Positions 47,607 through 59,119 of a stretch of 64,000 nt of DNA are shown piece by piece; the stretch's first letter is position 1; every line of letters begins with the position of its first letter. Origin of the DNA: Gonium pectorale (lineage: Eukaryota > Chlorophyta > Chlorophyceae > Chlamydomonadales > Volvocaceae); contig LSYV01000003.1 of NCBI GenBank assembly GCA_001584585.1, positions 2,527,937 through 2,591,936 on the forward strand, read 5' to 3'. The notes under the pieces were generated by a model. It saw nothing but the letters and a program-made list of their open reading frames with translations, searched no databases and was not told the origin of the DNA. The translations under genes were made by a program, and so were the position numbers.

Positions 47607-49729
47607 AGGAACGGCGGGGAGTCGGTTTTGGTGGTAATTGTCCTTTGGGACCAGCTTGACTTTGCGGGAGAGGTCGGGGATGGGAAGCTCGACGAGGAGG
47701 GCTGTGCTGCCGGTCTGGAATGTTGCTTTGTGTCTACCATGCGGCCCTGATGCCCGCGGAGCGGACGGACGGCCGCACAACGGCATGCGCAGGGGACCTT
47801 GGCTTTCTATGGATACGCCTAGAAAGCGTTGCCGGTGCCGTTGTGCAACCCAATGGCAGAGTTGAACACAGCTTGGCTGCTGGATGGTCGGGAGATTGAG
47901 ACCCCTTGCTATGCAGGGGAATCCCCGCCCCATGAGTGTCCTGAGAGCCCTGTCGCCGCTGCACCTCTTGGCCCCAAACCCCCAAAGGCGGCATTCTCGC
48001 CATCCATTCGGTCCCGGATGCGGGCTGAGCCTGAGCCTCCCCGGCGGCGAGGGAAACAGGATCCTGGAGCATCGACCTACTGATTGGAGAGCCGGACAAT
48101 GTGGGCAGCGTTCACCCCGCCCAGCAGCCATCTGTCATGGCCTGGGTCGCCCTGCTCTGGAGTTTGGGTTTGTGGGCAAGCCACACCTGGGCAAGTAGCT
48201 GTGGGGCCTTGTGCGCGCTCAGTCTCTGCGTGAGGCCAACATCCGCTGCGCCTAAGCTGCTTCTCAACCGCAAGGCACAGAGATGTGAGGTCCACGCGCT
48301 CTGACGCCAGGGGCCAGGGAGCGAAGGGTGTTTCCTCGTCAAGCGTTGCTGCTCCAGGTTGCAATATTCCGACGCTGGGGTAGCCGGATGATTGAAGGCG
48401 ATGCCTGCGGACAGGGGGCTGCATTGGCTTTGGCTGAAAGCGGCATCGCCTTCGATGATGCCGCGCGTCGCAGTCACAGGTTGTCTTGACGTCGCGGCGT
48501 CAGAGGCGTTCCGTTACACGGCAAGGGCATGTCACGATGTCAGTGGGCTTACGTGGGTAAGTGCCACGCGCGCCGGTGAACCTTGAGATTGCCCGCACGG
48601 ACATTTCGATGAGTAGAGAGTGCAGGATGCAAAAGCTATGTGCTGTACGGTTACTGTGTTTGTGCTGGGTTGCTTTGAGGCTTCGTTGTCATAATGGTGA
48701 CGGTGTGGCGGTATCGCACAAAATCGCTAAGGGCGATGTCAACGGCAGGATACAATTGGCTCGGGGTTTGGGAGCTGATCTAGTTGACGTCGCTGCATAC
48801 CGTTGCCTTCCCAGACGTCAGGGCAGGCCCAAAGACACCTCCTGCAATGTCGTCGGGCCGCGGTTTGCCGCCACTTGCTTTGCCGCCAGTGATCGGCCAG
48901 AGTGGGCTGTGGGTGCATTTCGCTTCTTGAACTTGCGCGGAATGACTTGTCAGGATGCACGTAAACCGCATGGGTCAGGACAGCTCCCATGGCGTTTATC
49001 AAGACTGCAGATGTCCCGCGCTATAAAAAGCGAGCGTGTTGTCCTCAATGGTCAGGCACCGGGCAAAGGGCGGGCGGGTGAGCTCACGTACCGACGACGG
49101 AGGCAGTATGCTTAATCTCATGCTGGCATCCCCGGCCTTTCCCCCTGGATGCACTCATTGCGTGTTTATATGCGGGCTACGTCCTAGGTACCGGCTGTAC
49201 CGGGCACCATTGGGCACAGGGCTCCGTCGCAATCACAGCCCCGTTCAATCACAGCGCCACTATGATGGAAACCCTGGTCGCCGGAAAGCGCAGCGGTTTG
49301 TGTTACCCTGAACCGTGCGGCACATCAGTGCAAGCAGGATGTGATGCGCGTGCCCCCAGGCTACCAGTATGTCCCTCGCCTCCACGCCCGTACATTGGGT
49401 TCTAGTGCGCAACCGAGGTTGGGCACGATGCCCGGCAGCGGATTCTCGTGGTGGAAGATGTATTTAAGGATTGAGGCGTTCAGACCACGCTCCGTGGTGG
49501 ATGGCCGTATGGGCCGTAGGAGCAACTGTACCTCGAGCGCCAACCGAAATGTCGTGCACCTCACTCTTGGGCAAAACTCATCCCGCAAACCGCAGTGCGA
49601 GTAGATATATGAAGTGTATTTTCCAAGACACTTAGGCAGCGTAGCGTTATGCCCGCCTTGCCCAGAGTCGACTCGGAATAGACAACGGGAGCGCTCGCAA
49701 AGACGCTCGCGATTCGCCTATCGCCTGTC
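47607..49729. other. Intergenic, no gene recognised
   Basis: Several open frames exist on both strands but none shows family similarity, splice-linked partners or composition unlike its complement. It may hold further C-terminal exons of the DTWD2-type gene. Confidence 0.4.
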
Positions 49730-49975
49730 ATGGATGAACATGCAGCGACTCCTCCAGAGCCTCTGCCTCCGCCCGCTCCGCCCCCTCCGCCCACCGACCT
49801 GCGTTCGCTGGGTTCGATGGGCCCCCAAGGAAGTGGTACACGCACAGCTGGATCATCTGGCCGTTTCGGCAGCTTGCCGTCCTGGAGGGCTTTAGCGAGC
49901 TCGTTTCTCCGGTCTCAGCATCGCCTGAAGGAGGTAGGGCGATGCGTTCGGTGGGCGCTCTCCCTCTAGCACTTC

Positions 49976-51367
49976 ATGAACGAAGTAGATAGCGAAGCAC
50001 TTTCTGATGGGCACCCCTACCCCACCCACCCCGGTATGCGCACCTCGGTGCAGACTGCCCAGGACTGGCCCAGGCCGGGTATCGGCGCGATCGCCGCACT
50101 GATCATCATGGGTATACTGGTCGTTGTGATTGTGCCGGTGTGCTCTACGCAGAACTGCCTCATGAGGACGGCAAAGGTTGGTCCGGGGTTCCTGGCCGGG
50201 GTTGTTGGCTCTTTTCACGCCAGCCACCGCTCTGACCCCCTGATTCCATGCTGCAATAGTGCTGGGTGCCTTGCGGAACAGGCGCTGCATGCTGCTCATT
50301 GGTCCCTGATACATCTGCGCACCAAATCACGTCTGACGTGCACTCTGCGGTTGGTGCAGGGGACTGCGCAAGTCCTCCCCGCTCAGCGCAACGGAGGGTC
50401 GTCAATGTCGTACGCGGCCAAACTCGAGGTACGGCAGTCCAGAGTGGGAAGAAAAGCAACGCCCTCGTGCATCTTCCTTGCCCACACGCACGTAGCGGGG
50501 ATCGGTGCATGCCGTGAAGAGGCCCTGCGTACGAGCATGCGCGCAGGTGTAGCTCGCCTCCTGGTTGACTATCGTACAGTGCTTGTTGCTGGCTTTGACT
50601 GTACTCGGCGGTGCGAATGCCTTTAGTCATACCGGGATCAGCCCCATTCCTCCAACCCTGCAGGTTGCCTGGGCCACCGCCGCGCCCGTAACAACCGCAC
50701 AGGCCCCCACGTGCGAGGGAGTCTTTGGCACACCTGGCTCGATAACTTGGGCGCAACTCCGGAGCAATCTTACGGCAGGGCTGACGGCCGCTTTGCAGGA
50801 GTTGGTAGCGCCCGAGCTGCGCGTTACGAGTACCCAGGTGAGGCAGCTGCTTAAACCCGCTTGCTTTTCTTGTCAGCTCGCTCGTCTGATTGCGTCGCTT
50901 ATGCTTTGTTTGCACGTTGAATGCAGGTCAGCTGCCTCAACAGCACGGCTCCCGCCAAAGCGCCCAGCAGTATACCGGTACTGGTGGGCAGGAGGCTGTT
51001 GGAAGCAGATGCTAGCAGACTCAGCGGCAGCCTAACACTACAAGCATCTTTTGTGCTGCTGCTTCCCACAACCGATATCACGCTGGAGGAGTCTGTGCGC
51101 AGAATATTCCGCGTCGGCTCATCAGCGGCTTCCCCGGCGATTGAGAATGACGTCGGCTCCAGACTGGGGCCTCTGCTCGGGGCCTCCGCTACCGTGAAGC
51201 TTCTCGAGCTGCAGGAAACCCCCCCGCCCCCGCCCCCATCGCCAAGGCCATCGCCATCCCCTCCTCCACCGCGACCGCCCACCGTTAGTCCGCCACGGCA
51301 ACCACCGCCCCCGCCGCTCCCGTCGCCGCCTCCTCGGTCCCCGCCCATCAGCACCCCCTCGCCATAG
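49976..51367 (+). CDS. Single-pass membrane protein with proline-rich tail (cell-surface type)
   Basis: Exons 49976-50176, 50664-50837 and 50927-51367 keep phase. The first encodes a short soluble start and a clear membrane helix (GAIAALIIMGILVVVIVPVC). The second and third encode an Asn-glycosylation-rich segment (TWAQLRSNLTAGLTAALQEL, ELRVTSTQVSCLNST, then GRRLLEAD and LTLQASFVLLLPTTDITLEE), like the VTSV..RRLLQ modules common in volvocine surface proteins. It ends in a Pro/Ser tail (PPPPSPRPSPSPPPPRPP) typical of hydroxyproline-rich wall glycoproteins. A role at the cell surface or matrix is inferred. An earlier ATG at 49730 opens 68 codons rich in Pro that end at gag|gtaggg 49933; joining it would need a 36-bp intron. 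Confidence 0.6.
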
Positions 51368-53540
51368 CCGTCGCCACCATTTGCGGAGACCTGCACCCCA
51401 GACCGGACGCTTCTCTGGCACAGCCACCCTAACAGCACTTTCCCCGGACGGCCAACAGGCGTCGGCTCCGCCTCTGCTGCTAAGTAAGGACACCCGTTTC
51501 GGATATAGGTCCGTGTTAGCGCTGTGTTCGGAACCTAGCGAGCCACCCTAGCGAGTCTAGGGTGGGGGCATTGCATCCATATGGAAGCGCATTATGGCTG
51601 TGGACTGTATGGCAGTCACCAGGGCAGGTACATGCGCGTAACGGTTGCAGACTGAACGAGGGGAGCGCTTCAGTAATCTGCCCACGTCCAATAGACGTTG
51701 AGAACCTCCGCGTATTTGCGGCGTACGTGCATGCTTTACCTAGTAGACGCTATACCGCGCACGTGCTCGCTGGACACTACCATTGTGGGAAATATTATAT
51801 GCCCATCAAACGTGGGAATCGTGGCTCAGTGTTCAGCGCCGCAGGGCTCTGTTCTGGCCACTGGTGGCAAGGGGAATTCTTGCCGAGGCATCCATGAAAG
51901 CCGCGTTTATTGGAAGCAATCGCAGCTGGGCAGCGTAGGACGGTTGCCTCGATGATGGGAACGGTTTATGTGGTCAGTCGTTGTCAGACACGAGCAGCGA
52001 AGCATGCCGGGTCTGTCCAGGCGTTTTGGCACTTGGTGCGAGGTTCTTATGCTGCTGAGCAGATGGTTTACGTACTGTCCGCCCGGAATGATGTACCGTA
52101 CGGCATGTCTGCAAGGTCTCGGGCATTTGGCCAGCATATGGGTGGCGAAGGTGAAGCTGGCATCTTTTCCGGATCCATGAATTGCTGTCAGGTGCCGTGG
52201 CGTACCTGATGAATTTGCCACGTGGCTTCAGACAGCAATGCGGTTCAGCGATTGTACTGCAGTAGGACCTGCAAGCAGGCTGCGGATTGGTAACGATGCA
52301 GGTGGGCTAGTAGGTGGGCGGGCAACACAGCAACGCAGGTTACGCGGTTGGCATGTAATGTAAGGTCCATGCAAGGTCACTTGCGCGCATGTGGGAATGT
52401 GCATATAGAGTTCAAGGTGCTGGGACTGAGGGATGGGATTGGCTAGCAGTATCACCTAGCTGTTTAATACTGTGCTCTCTGTGCAGCCAGTTGGCAGCGT
52501 GTCCAGGCCTCACTATTTGCCCAATTGTTGGGGATGTGGCTATGGCTTTGTGTTTGATGTTGCAGTATGACGTGTGCGGAAGTAGCCAGAAATTGCTGTC
52601 AATGGTTTTTCTCTTGATAAAGCTGTGGTGATCCTGGCCGCGACCCCGAACCAGCTTCCAGGTCCAGAGTGGCTCCGCGTACGATGGTGCTGACGCATGC
52701 CCAAACGGATGTCTTGGTATCACTATTAGGCTTCGCTTGGCTGTACGCCGCCAGCAAAGCCATATGCGTCTCTGCCGGCAATTCTGTGGGCTTGGGCCGC
52801 CTCGCGGCCTCGGCTTTCGTACGGTAGGATATATCCCGTCTTATTGCGATCTGTACGTCAATCCGGATGGGTAGTGATGCGGTAGTTTTCTTGGAGTGGA
52901 TGGAGGCACTCGGTGGCTCAAGACACACTGTACGGTGGAATGTGCATGGCTTCATCCCACGCTGATCATTGTACGATGGATGTACGTACGGCAAACTCGC
53001 AGGCGGGCACCTGGAGTGCCCGTGGCTGTGCCGCCCCGTAACGGTGTATGCGTGTGGATTGGTGTAAATGCAAGCAAAGCGATACCAGCTCGCTACCCCG
53101 AACGAGCGCGAACGAAGGGCTATCCCTCGTGCGAAGCATTCTTTTAGCCTATTGCTTTCCCGTCACCCCGCGCAGTCCTAGCGTGGAATCTCCGCCGCAT
53201 GTGCCCGTCTTCCAGGGCTCCCTCGTCAAGTTTCAGGCGATGCGCCAGCAGGCGCCCAAAGCATCCCCGTGGTGGCGTGGTATCATCCTCCATTGTACCC
53301 AGTTTGCATTCAGAATTGCTAGGCCTCCGGTGATGTCTGCCTTTGAAGCAGGCATCCCAGTTACAGGCAACACGCGGGTAAGCCTGCGGCGCCTCAATTG
53401 CTGCACTCAAATTCCCCATGGATGGGTGATGGCGATGACGCCCTGCTGCGAAAACCCATGTATGTACAGCTCCCAGGTTCTGGGACCAGGACGGCCTTGC
53501 GGATGCTACCTCCAACGCCCTAGTCCGCCCGACTCGTAAT
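51368..53540. other. Intergenic, no gene recognised
   Basis: No exon chain, repeat family or structured element was found in this stretch on either strand. Confidence 0.4.
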
Positions 53541-53590
53541 GCCGCCTTTGCCGCCTTTGCCGCCTTTGCCGCCTTTGCCGCCTTTGCCGC
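53541..53590. repeat. 9-bp tandem repeat (gccgccttt)n
   Basis: Five exact copies of gccgccttt plus a partial sixth. On the minus strand it reads as an Ala-Ala-Lys repeat, which creates a false protein frame. It directly abuts a diverged scrap of the dispersed hairpin repeat. Confidence 0.95.
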
Positions 53591-53650
53591 GCCTTCGGGT
53601 CTGTACCAGCATGTCCGAACAGGCGACTCCCTCTTCCTTTGCATCTTTTT
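53588..53650 (+). repeat. Dispersed hairpin repeat, truncated diverged copy
   Basis: Matches the core in order: gcgccttcgggt, ctgta, aggcgactccctcttc and the T-rich tail. The left arm is replaced by the 9-bp tandem repeat. Confidence 0.55.
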
Positions 53651-54065
53651 GTTCCGCGCTCCTTCGGCTACCCAATCGAAGGAGCGCGCCCCGTGGACGC
53701 CAAACTAATACTTGCACCCTGCTTACAGCCGGAGAAGCTCTCCGCCTCCTGCCGCAATCGTCCACAGAGCCTTTTCACGACAGCGGCAACCAGCGAGCGA
53801 ACGTTGAAGGCGATTTGTGCAACGCCACCCGGCTTACCAAGAGCATCACCTGCTCTTGCCTGGGACTCTACGTATGGCCGCACAGGCTTTTAACGGGTAA
53901 CTGTAACTTTATCTTGTATCACCGAGGACTACCCGCAAGTTGTTTAGTAGACCGAGTCCGGCATGTTTGAATATGAACGAGCTCACGAACGAGGTTACGA
54001 AAGGCTTCATAGGCCCTTGATCCCGATATTCAAGGCTTCTGGGACGGCGCCGGGCTGCACCACTG

Positions 54066-54103
54066 CCCTAAAAAAGAGAACCAGAACGGGGAAGGCACCA
54101 CTG
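54066..54103 (-). repeat. Dispersed hairpin repeat, end fragment (antisense)
   Basis: The stretch aaaaaagagaaccagaacgg followed by ggaaggca matches the corresponding end of the copy at 19228 nearly base for base, then similarity stops. Confidence 0.6.
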
Positions 54104-55129
54104 CTCTGCACTGTGCACGGCCCTGTGTTTGCGGGGTGGAGTAACGCTGCATCCACCGGCCGGGTGTTGCAAACCTGTCGTGCTGGTCGATATGCAAGGA
54201 ATGAGCACCGCATGTCTGAAGACAGGGCCGGAGCGTGCTGGGGCACCGGTTCCATGACCTAATCTCGCACATTCTAGGCGCTCAGGTTGGTAGGCTGATA
54301 AAAGAGTCCTTGTCGGGCGGCCCGGCGCCCCCTTCTGTGGCTGAGCGAGGGGCGGCATGCCTGTCTTTGCGTGGCTTTGGTCCGTCTTATGCTGCACCAC
54401 GCCCCTTTCAAAAAGCGAAGGGTGGTTCTGCTGCCTTGGGACTGCGACTATGTGCCGAGGCCTGCGCGGTGTGGTGCTGGAGGGATGCGCTGCGCTTGCT
54501 AAGGCGACTGCAGAGTGCTGTTTGCCTGGACAGCTCGATGCTTCACCACTGCTGCACCAAGTCTCAGCCTCTCATTACCACTACTGGGCCTCCGGTCTAC
54601 GGGGGGCGCCGTTTTGGGCAGCCGCAATCCATGACTCGAAGCTAACGACCCACGGGCCGCAAACCTTGCGGTGTCCAATCAGTCCACATTCGTAGCAGCA
54701 ATAACTATAAAATCATCGCCTGAGCATCTTTTGACACAAAGCAAGTGGTATGCGGCCGTAAATAGTGAGCACGTCTTGCCCGGCACGAAAAAAGCATAGG
54801 AGACATGAGCAGTAGTACTTGGTAACTCCTGTGTTGCTTGCGTCGCATACCAGGCCTGCGCTGTCAATTAGCTACCACACCGTCACGTATCACGAGCAAA
54901 CTTGCTCCTGTTGAGGCGTTTTTTCGTGAATCTGTGGTGGTGTTGCCTGTGGCCTCGCAAAGGACTAGTCAAGTTTGTACGGAAAACCCAAAAGGCGGTC
55001 GCAGTTGCAGTGCTGGACCGGACGCGAGACACAACACACGAGAGGGTCCACACAAAGCTGGAAAAGAAACGTGCGTTTCTAGCAGACATCACACCCTCAT
55101 AACATCTGGGATATGTCTACAGAGCGGCT
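54104..55129. other. Intergenic, no gene recognised
   Basis: Nothing identifiable. The last few hundred bases are relatively AT-rich, as expected upstream of the possible gene starting at 55130. Confidence 0.35.
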
Positions 55130-56993
55130 ATGTCTAGAGAGAAGCATGGGATAAATTTGGGGGCCTCGAATACTGTTCCCTTTCGGACTTGGAGTGATTC
55201 CAGTTCATCTTCCAATTCGTCTGCTGGGGTACGCATCTACCTGGCTGATGCTTCTTCAGCAAACCAGCCAGTAAGTGCGCATTCAGAGGTTGAGAGCGGG
55301 CGCAGGGAGCGGTCGAGGTGTACCAGTAATTTCGTCGTTGAGTGCGTCGCAACACCACACCTTGTGCTGCAACCTGCGCTCAGGTTTCCTCTGGTTGTAT
55401 TTCTCGGTCGAGGCTTGTTGGGCCGCTCATAGCGCTTATCGTCGGTGCGGCTATACTGGGGGCCGTCTCAACACTTGTTGTCCTCAGTCGACAATGGAGC
55501 CATAGCAGTCAGGTAGGACGTTGCTGCCTTTGGGGGGCTCGTCAGCGCATCGACAGCAACTGGACAACTGCTGCGCCTAGAAAGGGCGGAGACGCGCGTG
55601 CTCTGCAAAACATGGGATGTGCACCTCTGGTTTGTGACTATGCATGTCGAATGCGTACTACTGCCTCATAAGCGTGCCACAGCCACCGCTGAGCTGCGTC
55701 GGCGCAGGGGCCTGCCGACACAGTTTGCCTTGCCTTGCACGCATGTTGCACGTTACCAGAGAAGCACAGCGGCGCGACAGGTGGGCCGTAGGGGTGCGGT
55801 TTCCTCCGTCAACCGGCGTTCCCCGCTGTCCAGGGTGCGCAGTACTGTGATGCTGCGCAACCTGAACTAAACCACCATTGCATCTTCACACAGCCTCTGC
55901 AGGTGCAGGGAGCGGGGAATGAGACGAACGGCGGGCTTCTTCGTTTCCTGGGGAAACTGAAGGTGGGCCCGTGCGTACCCTGGTTTCTTCACGCGGATGA
56001 CATCACTATCCCCGCTCGTGCTTGTGCATCCTACACGATGATATAACCGGCGTTTCATGGCTTCGGCCTGCAGGTGCAGGGACCGCTTACAGATGTCAAC
56101 GGCGGCCAGGAGCCCTCCTTCTGTTCTGTATCCACGGAACGATCTGAGCTCGTCAGCGGCGTTCAGGTGCGAGCGACAAAAGCTGACGGCTGCACCCCGG
56201 GTATCGGGTTTCCTATCCGGATAGCGGGGTTCCGATTACCCCAACATTCCAGCGGGCCAACTGCATTGAAAGGGCTGTACGGGTGCTGTTGCTCTTTGTG
56301 GGCTTAGATGGGGCTCCCCTTGCACCGCCGAATGGAACTGATTTGGACCTTGAAGATTGCTACCTGGACCGCAAGTTGCTCCGCGCCTCATGCGATGCTG
56401 GCGAGGGCTGCACTACCTTCTGCCGCAGGACGCTATTGGTGAAACGCTCATCACGCTGGGAGCGGATGGGACAGCGCCACAAGTGGACATCACGTCTTGC
56501 AACGGGTCAGCCTCGCTCGCGTTGCGTCTGCTGTCCCACTGTGCCTGTGCAACTGCAATCCGTGGTATTGGCCAGAGAATGGATCACCGCTGAGTCAGCA
56601 ACTGAGTCGCCCTGCGTCGACCTTCTGTTGCGCTGCGACCCCAGAAGTGCACAGCAGGATAGCACATGGCTGAGATTAAACCGCTGCCCGTGAACTTGCA
56701 GATCAACAATCAGTTTTCACCTCACGGTCTGGGTGTCTGGTGGCGAGCTGGCGGCAACTGTTGCGGGCCTCCTAGCTCACGATGAAGCACAGCGGTACAC
56801 ACTGCTTAAGCTTGCCGACTCGGTCACGGCTAAACGTTTCAACTTCACGGAGCTGACCTTTGTGTGTGAGTCTGGACAACGAGGAAGCGGGACGGCAACT
56901 GATGTAACGGCATTTCCGCCGACTCCGAGCGGCACGTCAGGGGATTGGAACGGAGGCGGGACCGGTAATTTGAAGCCGACTCAAAGCCCATGA
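55130..56993 (+). CDS. Possible single-pass membrane protein, model partial
   Basis: Exons 55130-55270 and 55384-55512 join in phase and encode a Ser-rich start and one strong membrane helix (LVGPLIALIVGAAILGAVST). Further in-phase segments begin at good acceptors: 55903-55962 (VQGAGNETNGGLLRFLGKLK) and from 56074 (VQGPLTDVNGGQEPSFC). Later coding-like pieces include LITLGADGTAPQVDITSCNG near 56450 and ELAATVAGLLAHDEAQRYTL near 56740 up to a stop at 56991. Their joins are not resolved. The layout (soluble start, membrane helix, short glycosylatable segments) is like the gene at 49976-51367, and the two may be distant tandem relatives. Function unknown. Confidence 0.42.
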
Positions 56994-59119
56994 AGAAGGC
57001 TAGTTTGTAAACGGGGCTGCCGGCCAATGGGTTCAAGCGTGCCCAGCTGACAGCGGGGCGGGACGAGCGCATGCAGCATGCCTGAGGAGGCGACCTTCAG
57101 CGGGTGCTCTGAGTTTTGTTTCATGTTGCAGGATGTGTTTTAGGTAGGTGGAAAACATGCTGCATTCAGCCCAGCCCTAGAAGCTCCGACTTACTTATGT
57201 TGGCTGCTGCCGTCGTTTTACGTGACAATTAATGCTGTATTTGCCAGATTTGATACGTAAATTTGCGCCGCGCTGCAAATCGTGTGTATGGTGTGTACTG
57301 CTCCTTAGTGTCCTGATACCGGTATGTGCCATCGCCCTCTGTCCGCCAATTTGCTCTTCGCTCGGTCCTCTTGGTCCAAGCTGCTTTTGGCGGCAGTCGC
57401 TGTGTGTTATAAGCCATGTGTGCATCCGCATCACGCGCGCTGGGCCATGAACCAACCGCTCGGTTGCACCGCGTGAATTACAGCAATGATGAGACCTTGT
57501 GCTGCCGTCTTTTACTTGACATGGGGCGGTGTGCGAACTGATAACCGTCATCGATTGCAATAGGGTACCTAGATTGTAGGGCATAGGCTCGTCCACTGCA
57601 TCTTGAACGGTGGAATACGGCACTTCTGCAGACTGTCCAGTTACACTTCTGTTCTATCCAAACCGATGTCTGCGGTATGAGCCGGATATCTCGCGTTAGC
57701 GTTGTGTGGGTAAAATATTACAGGTGCTACGTCGTGCTCTTTCAGAGGCTTTGCGGGGTTGCGTAGCGTTATGTATGTAACTAGGCACAACCGCAGACAA
57801 GACCCGGCCCAAAGCTAGCCGGCTCAGCTCTAGAGGGTCTGGATATGAGCCCTGGTTCACGTCGTGGGCGGCTTCCAGTGCACAGGTCGCATCTTCCCGA
57901 GCCTCGACACCGTTAGGTACTAGAGTAAATTATGGGAATTCTGCCTTCGCTAGCCTGTCCTGAGCACGCCGCTCGCAGCACAGGACGCAAGGTAACCGGC
58001 ATGACGGACGAGGAGCTTCTGGAAACATATAGTAGCGCGTATTCACCCACGGTTCAACGTGTTGGCCTTGTATCGCCAGCCATGTGTTTGATGGAGGAGG
58101 CGACTGCGACGACCAATCCTCCTTGAGTATTGCATAGCTGGCCACCCGACTGCACGACCAACGACGGGTGACGGGGCTGGAGGCTTCAGCCCCTTCAAAC
58201 TCGACTTTTTGATGTGGCGATAACGGGCATGGATCCATGGAATGGACGTTTAAAAGACAGTGGCTAAGACCGTACGACGGCGGGCGCTTTATGTTGGGCA
58301 CCTGCGATTCGTGACCCATGGGTCAGAGCAAGTCGCCTATGTGTGGCGACTTGTAAACCATTTGATCTTCAACCATGCCCCTGCATCCCTGCTTTCTCTT
58401 CTGCACTGACGTAGACGCCCACGAGACCCTCTTGGTCCAGCCCTCAAAGCAATTGGTGAGACAGTTGGGGACAACTGTGAAGGGACCTATGGAATGGGTA
58501 TGATACAACCAGCTCTGAGTGTTGTCGTGAGTCGGCTCAGGCATGGCATGCACTAGTGGCTGTGCGCTAAGAATACAGTGCATGCACATGATGCAAACCA
58601 TCCTTCCATGTGTGGAACGGGGCTGATGATGACACCAGTGAGCACAAGGATGAGCTGCTGGAGGAATTAAAAACGCCCAAAATCTTCAAGACTTTGTCAT
58701 CCGGCTGCAGGCAAGGCTCGTCATCTTGGCCTACCGGTATGTAAAGCTATGTATTTCCCCTTTCATCGCACCGTCAGTATGTCTTCGACCCTTCGGTACC
58801 ATTAATTGCGTTTTGCGCCCCATGGCCAAATCGTCGGTATGCCTGGAACTCAAGGGCACACTACACGCCCCAGACTCGTCTACTCAGCAGTGAACTGCCC
58901 CTCTGTCGTCCGTCCACTGTAGCAGTACTATCGGTGTCATTGGACTCGCACGACGACCCCTAATGCGTACATCACCGCACGCGCAGAACGCTTCACAATT
59001 CTTTGGCTCTGTCAGCTTGAGATGGCTAGACTCTATGCCCTCACATTGTGTGAGTGAAGCACATGATCATACCTCGTAACCATTTCCAGCGCAGAGATTT
59101 AGCCGCTGTATATATTCAC
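56994..59119. other. Intergenic, between a possible membrane protein gene and kinesin-5
   Basis: Comparatively AT-richer sequence with no convincing exon. A frame near 57930-58126 (GMTDEELLETYSSAYSPTVQ) looks protein-like but has no partners. 3' UTRs of the convergent neighbours are expected. Confidence 0.4.

Noticed and set aside
53144..53644. Minus-strand frame with a run of Ala-Ala-Lys repeats
   Set aside because: The repeat is just the translated 9-bp microsatellite; nothing else supports a protein.
57930..58126. Short frame with GMTDEELLETYSSAYSPTVQ
   Set aside because: Protein-like wording but isolated, with no splice-linked exon or known family; not enough for a gene call.
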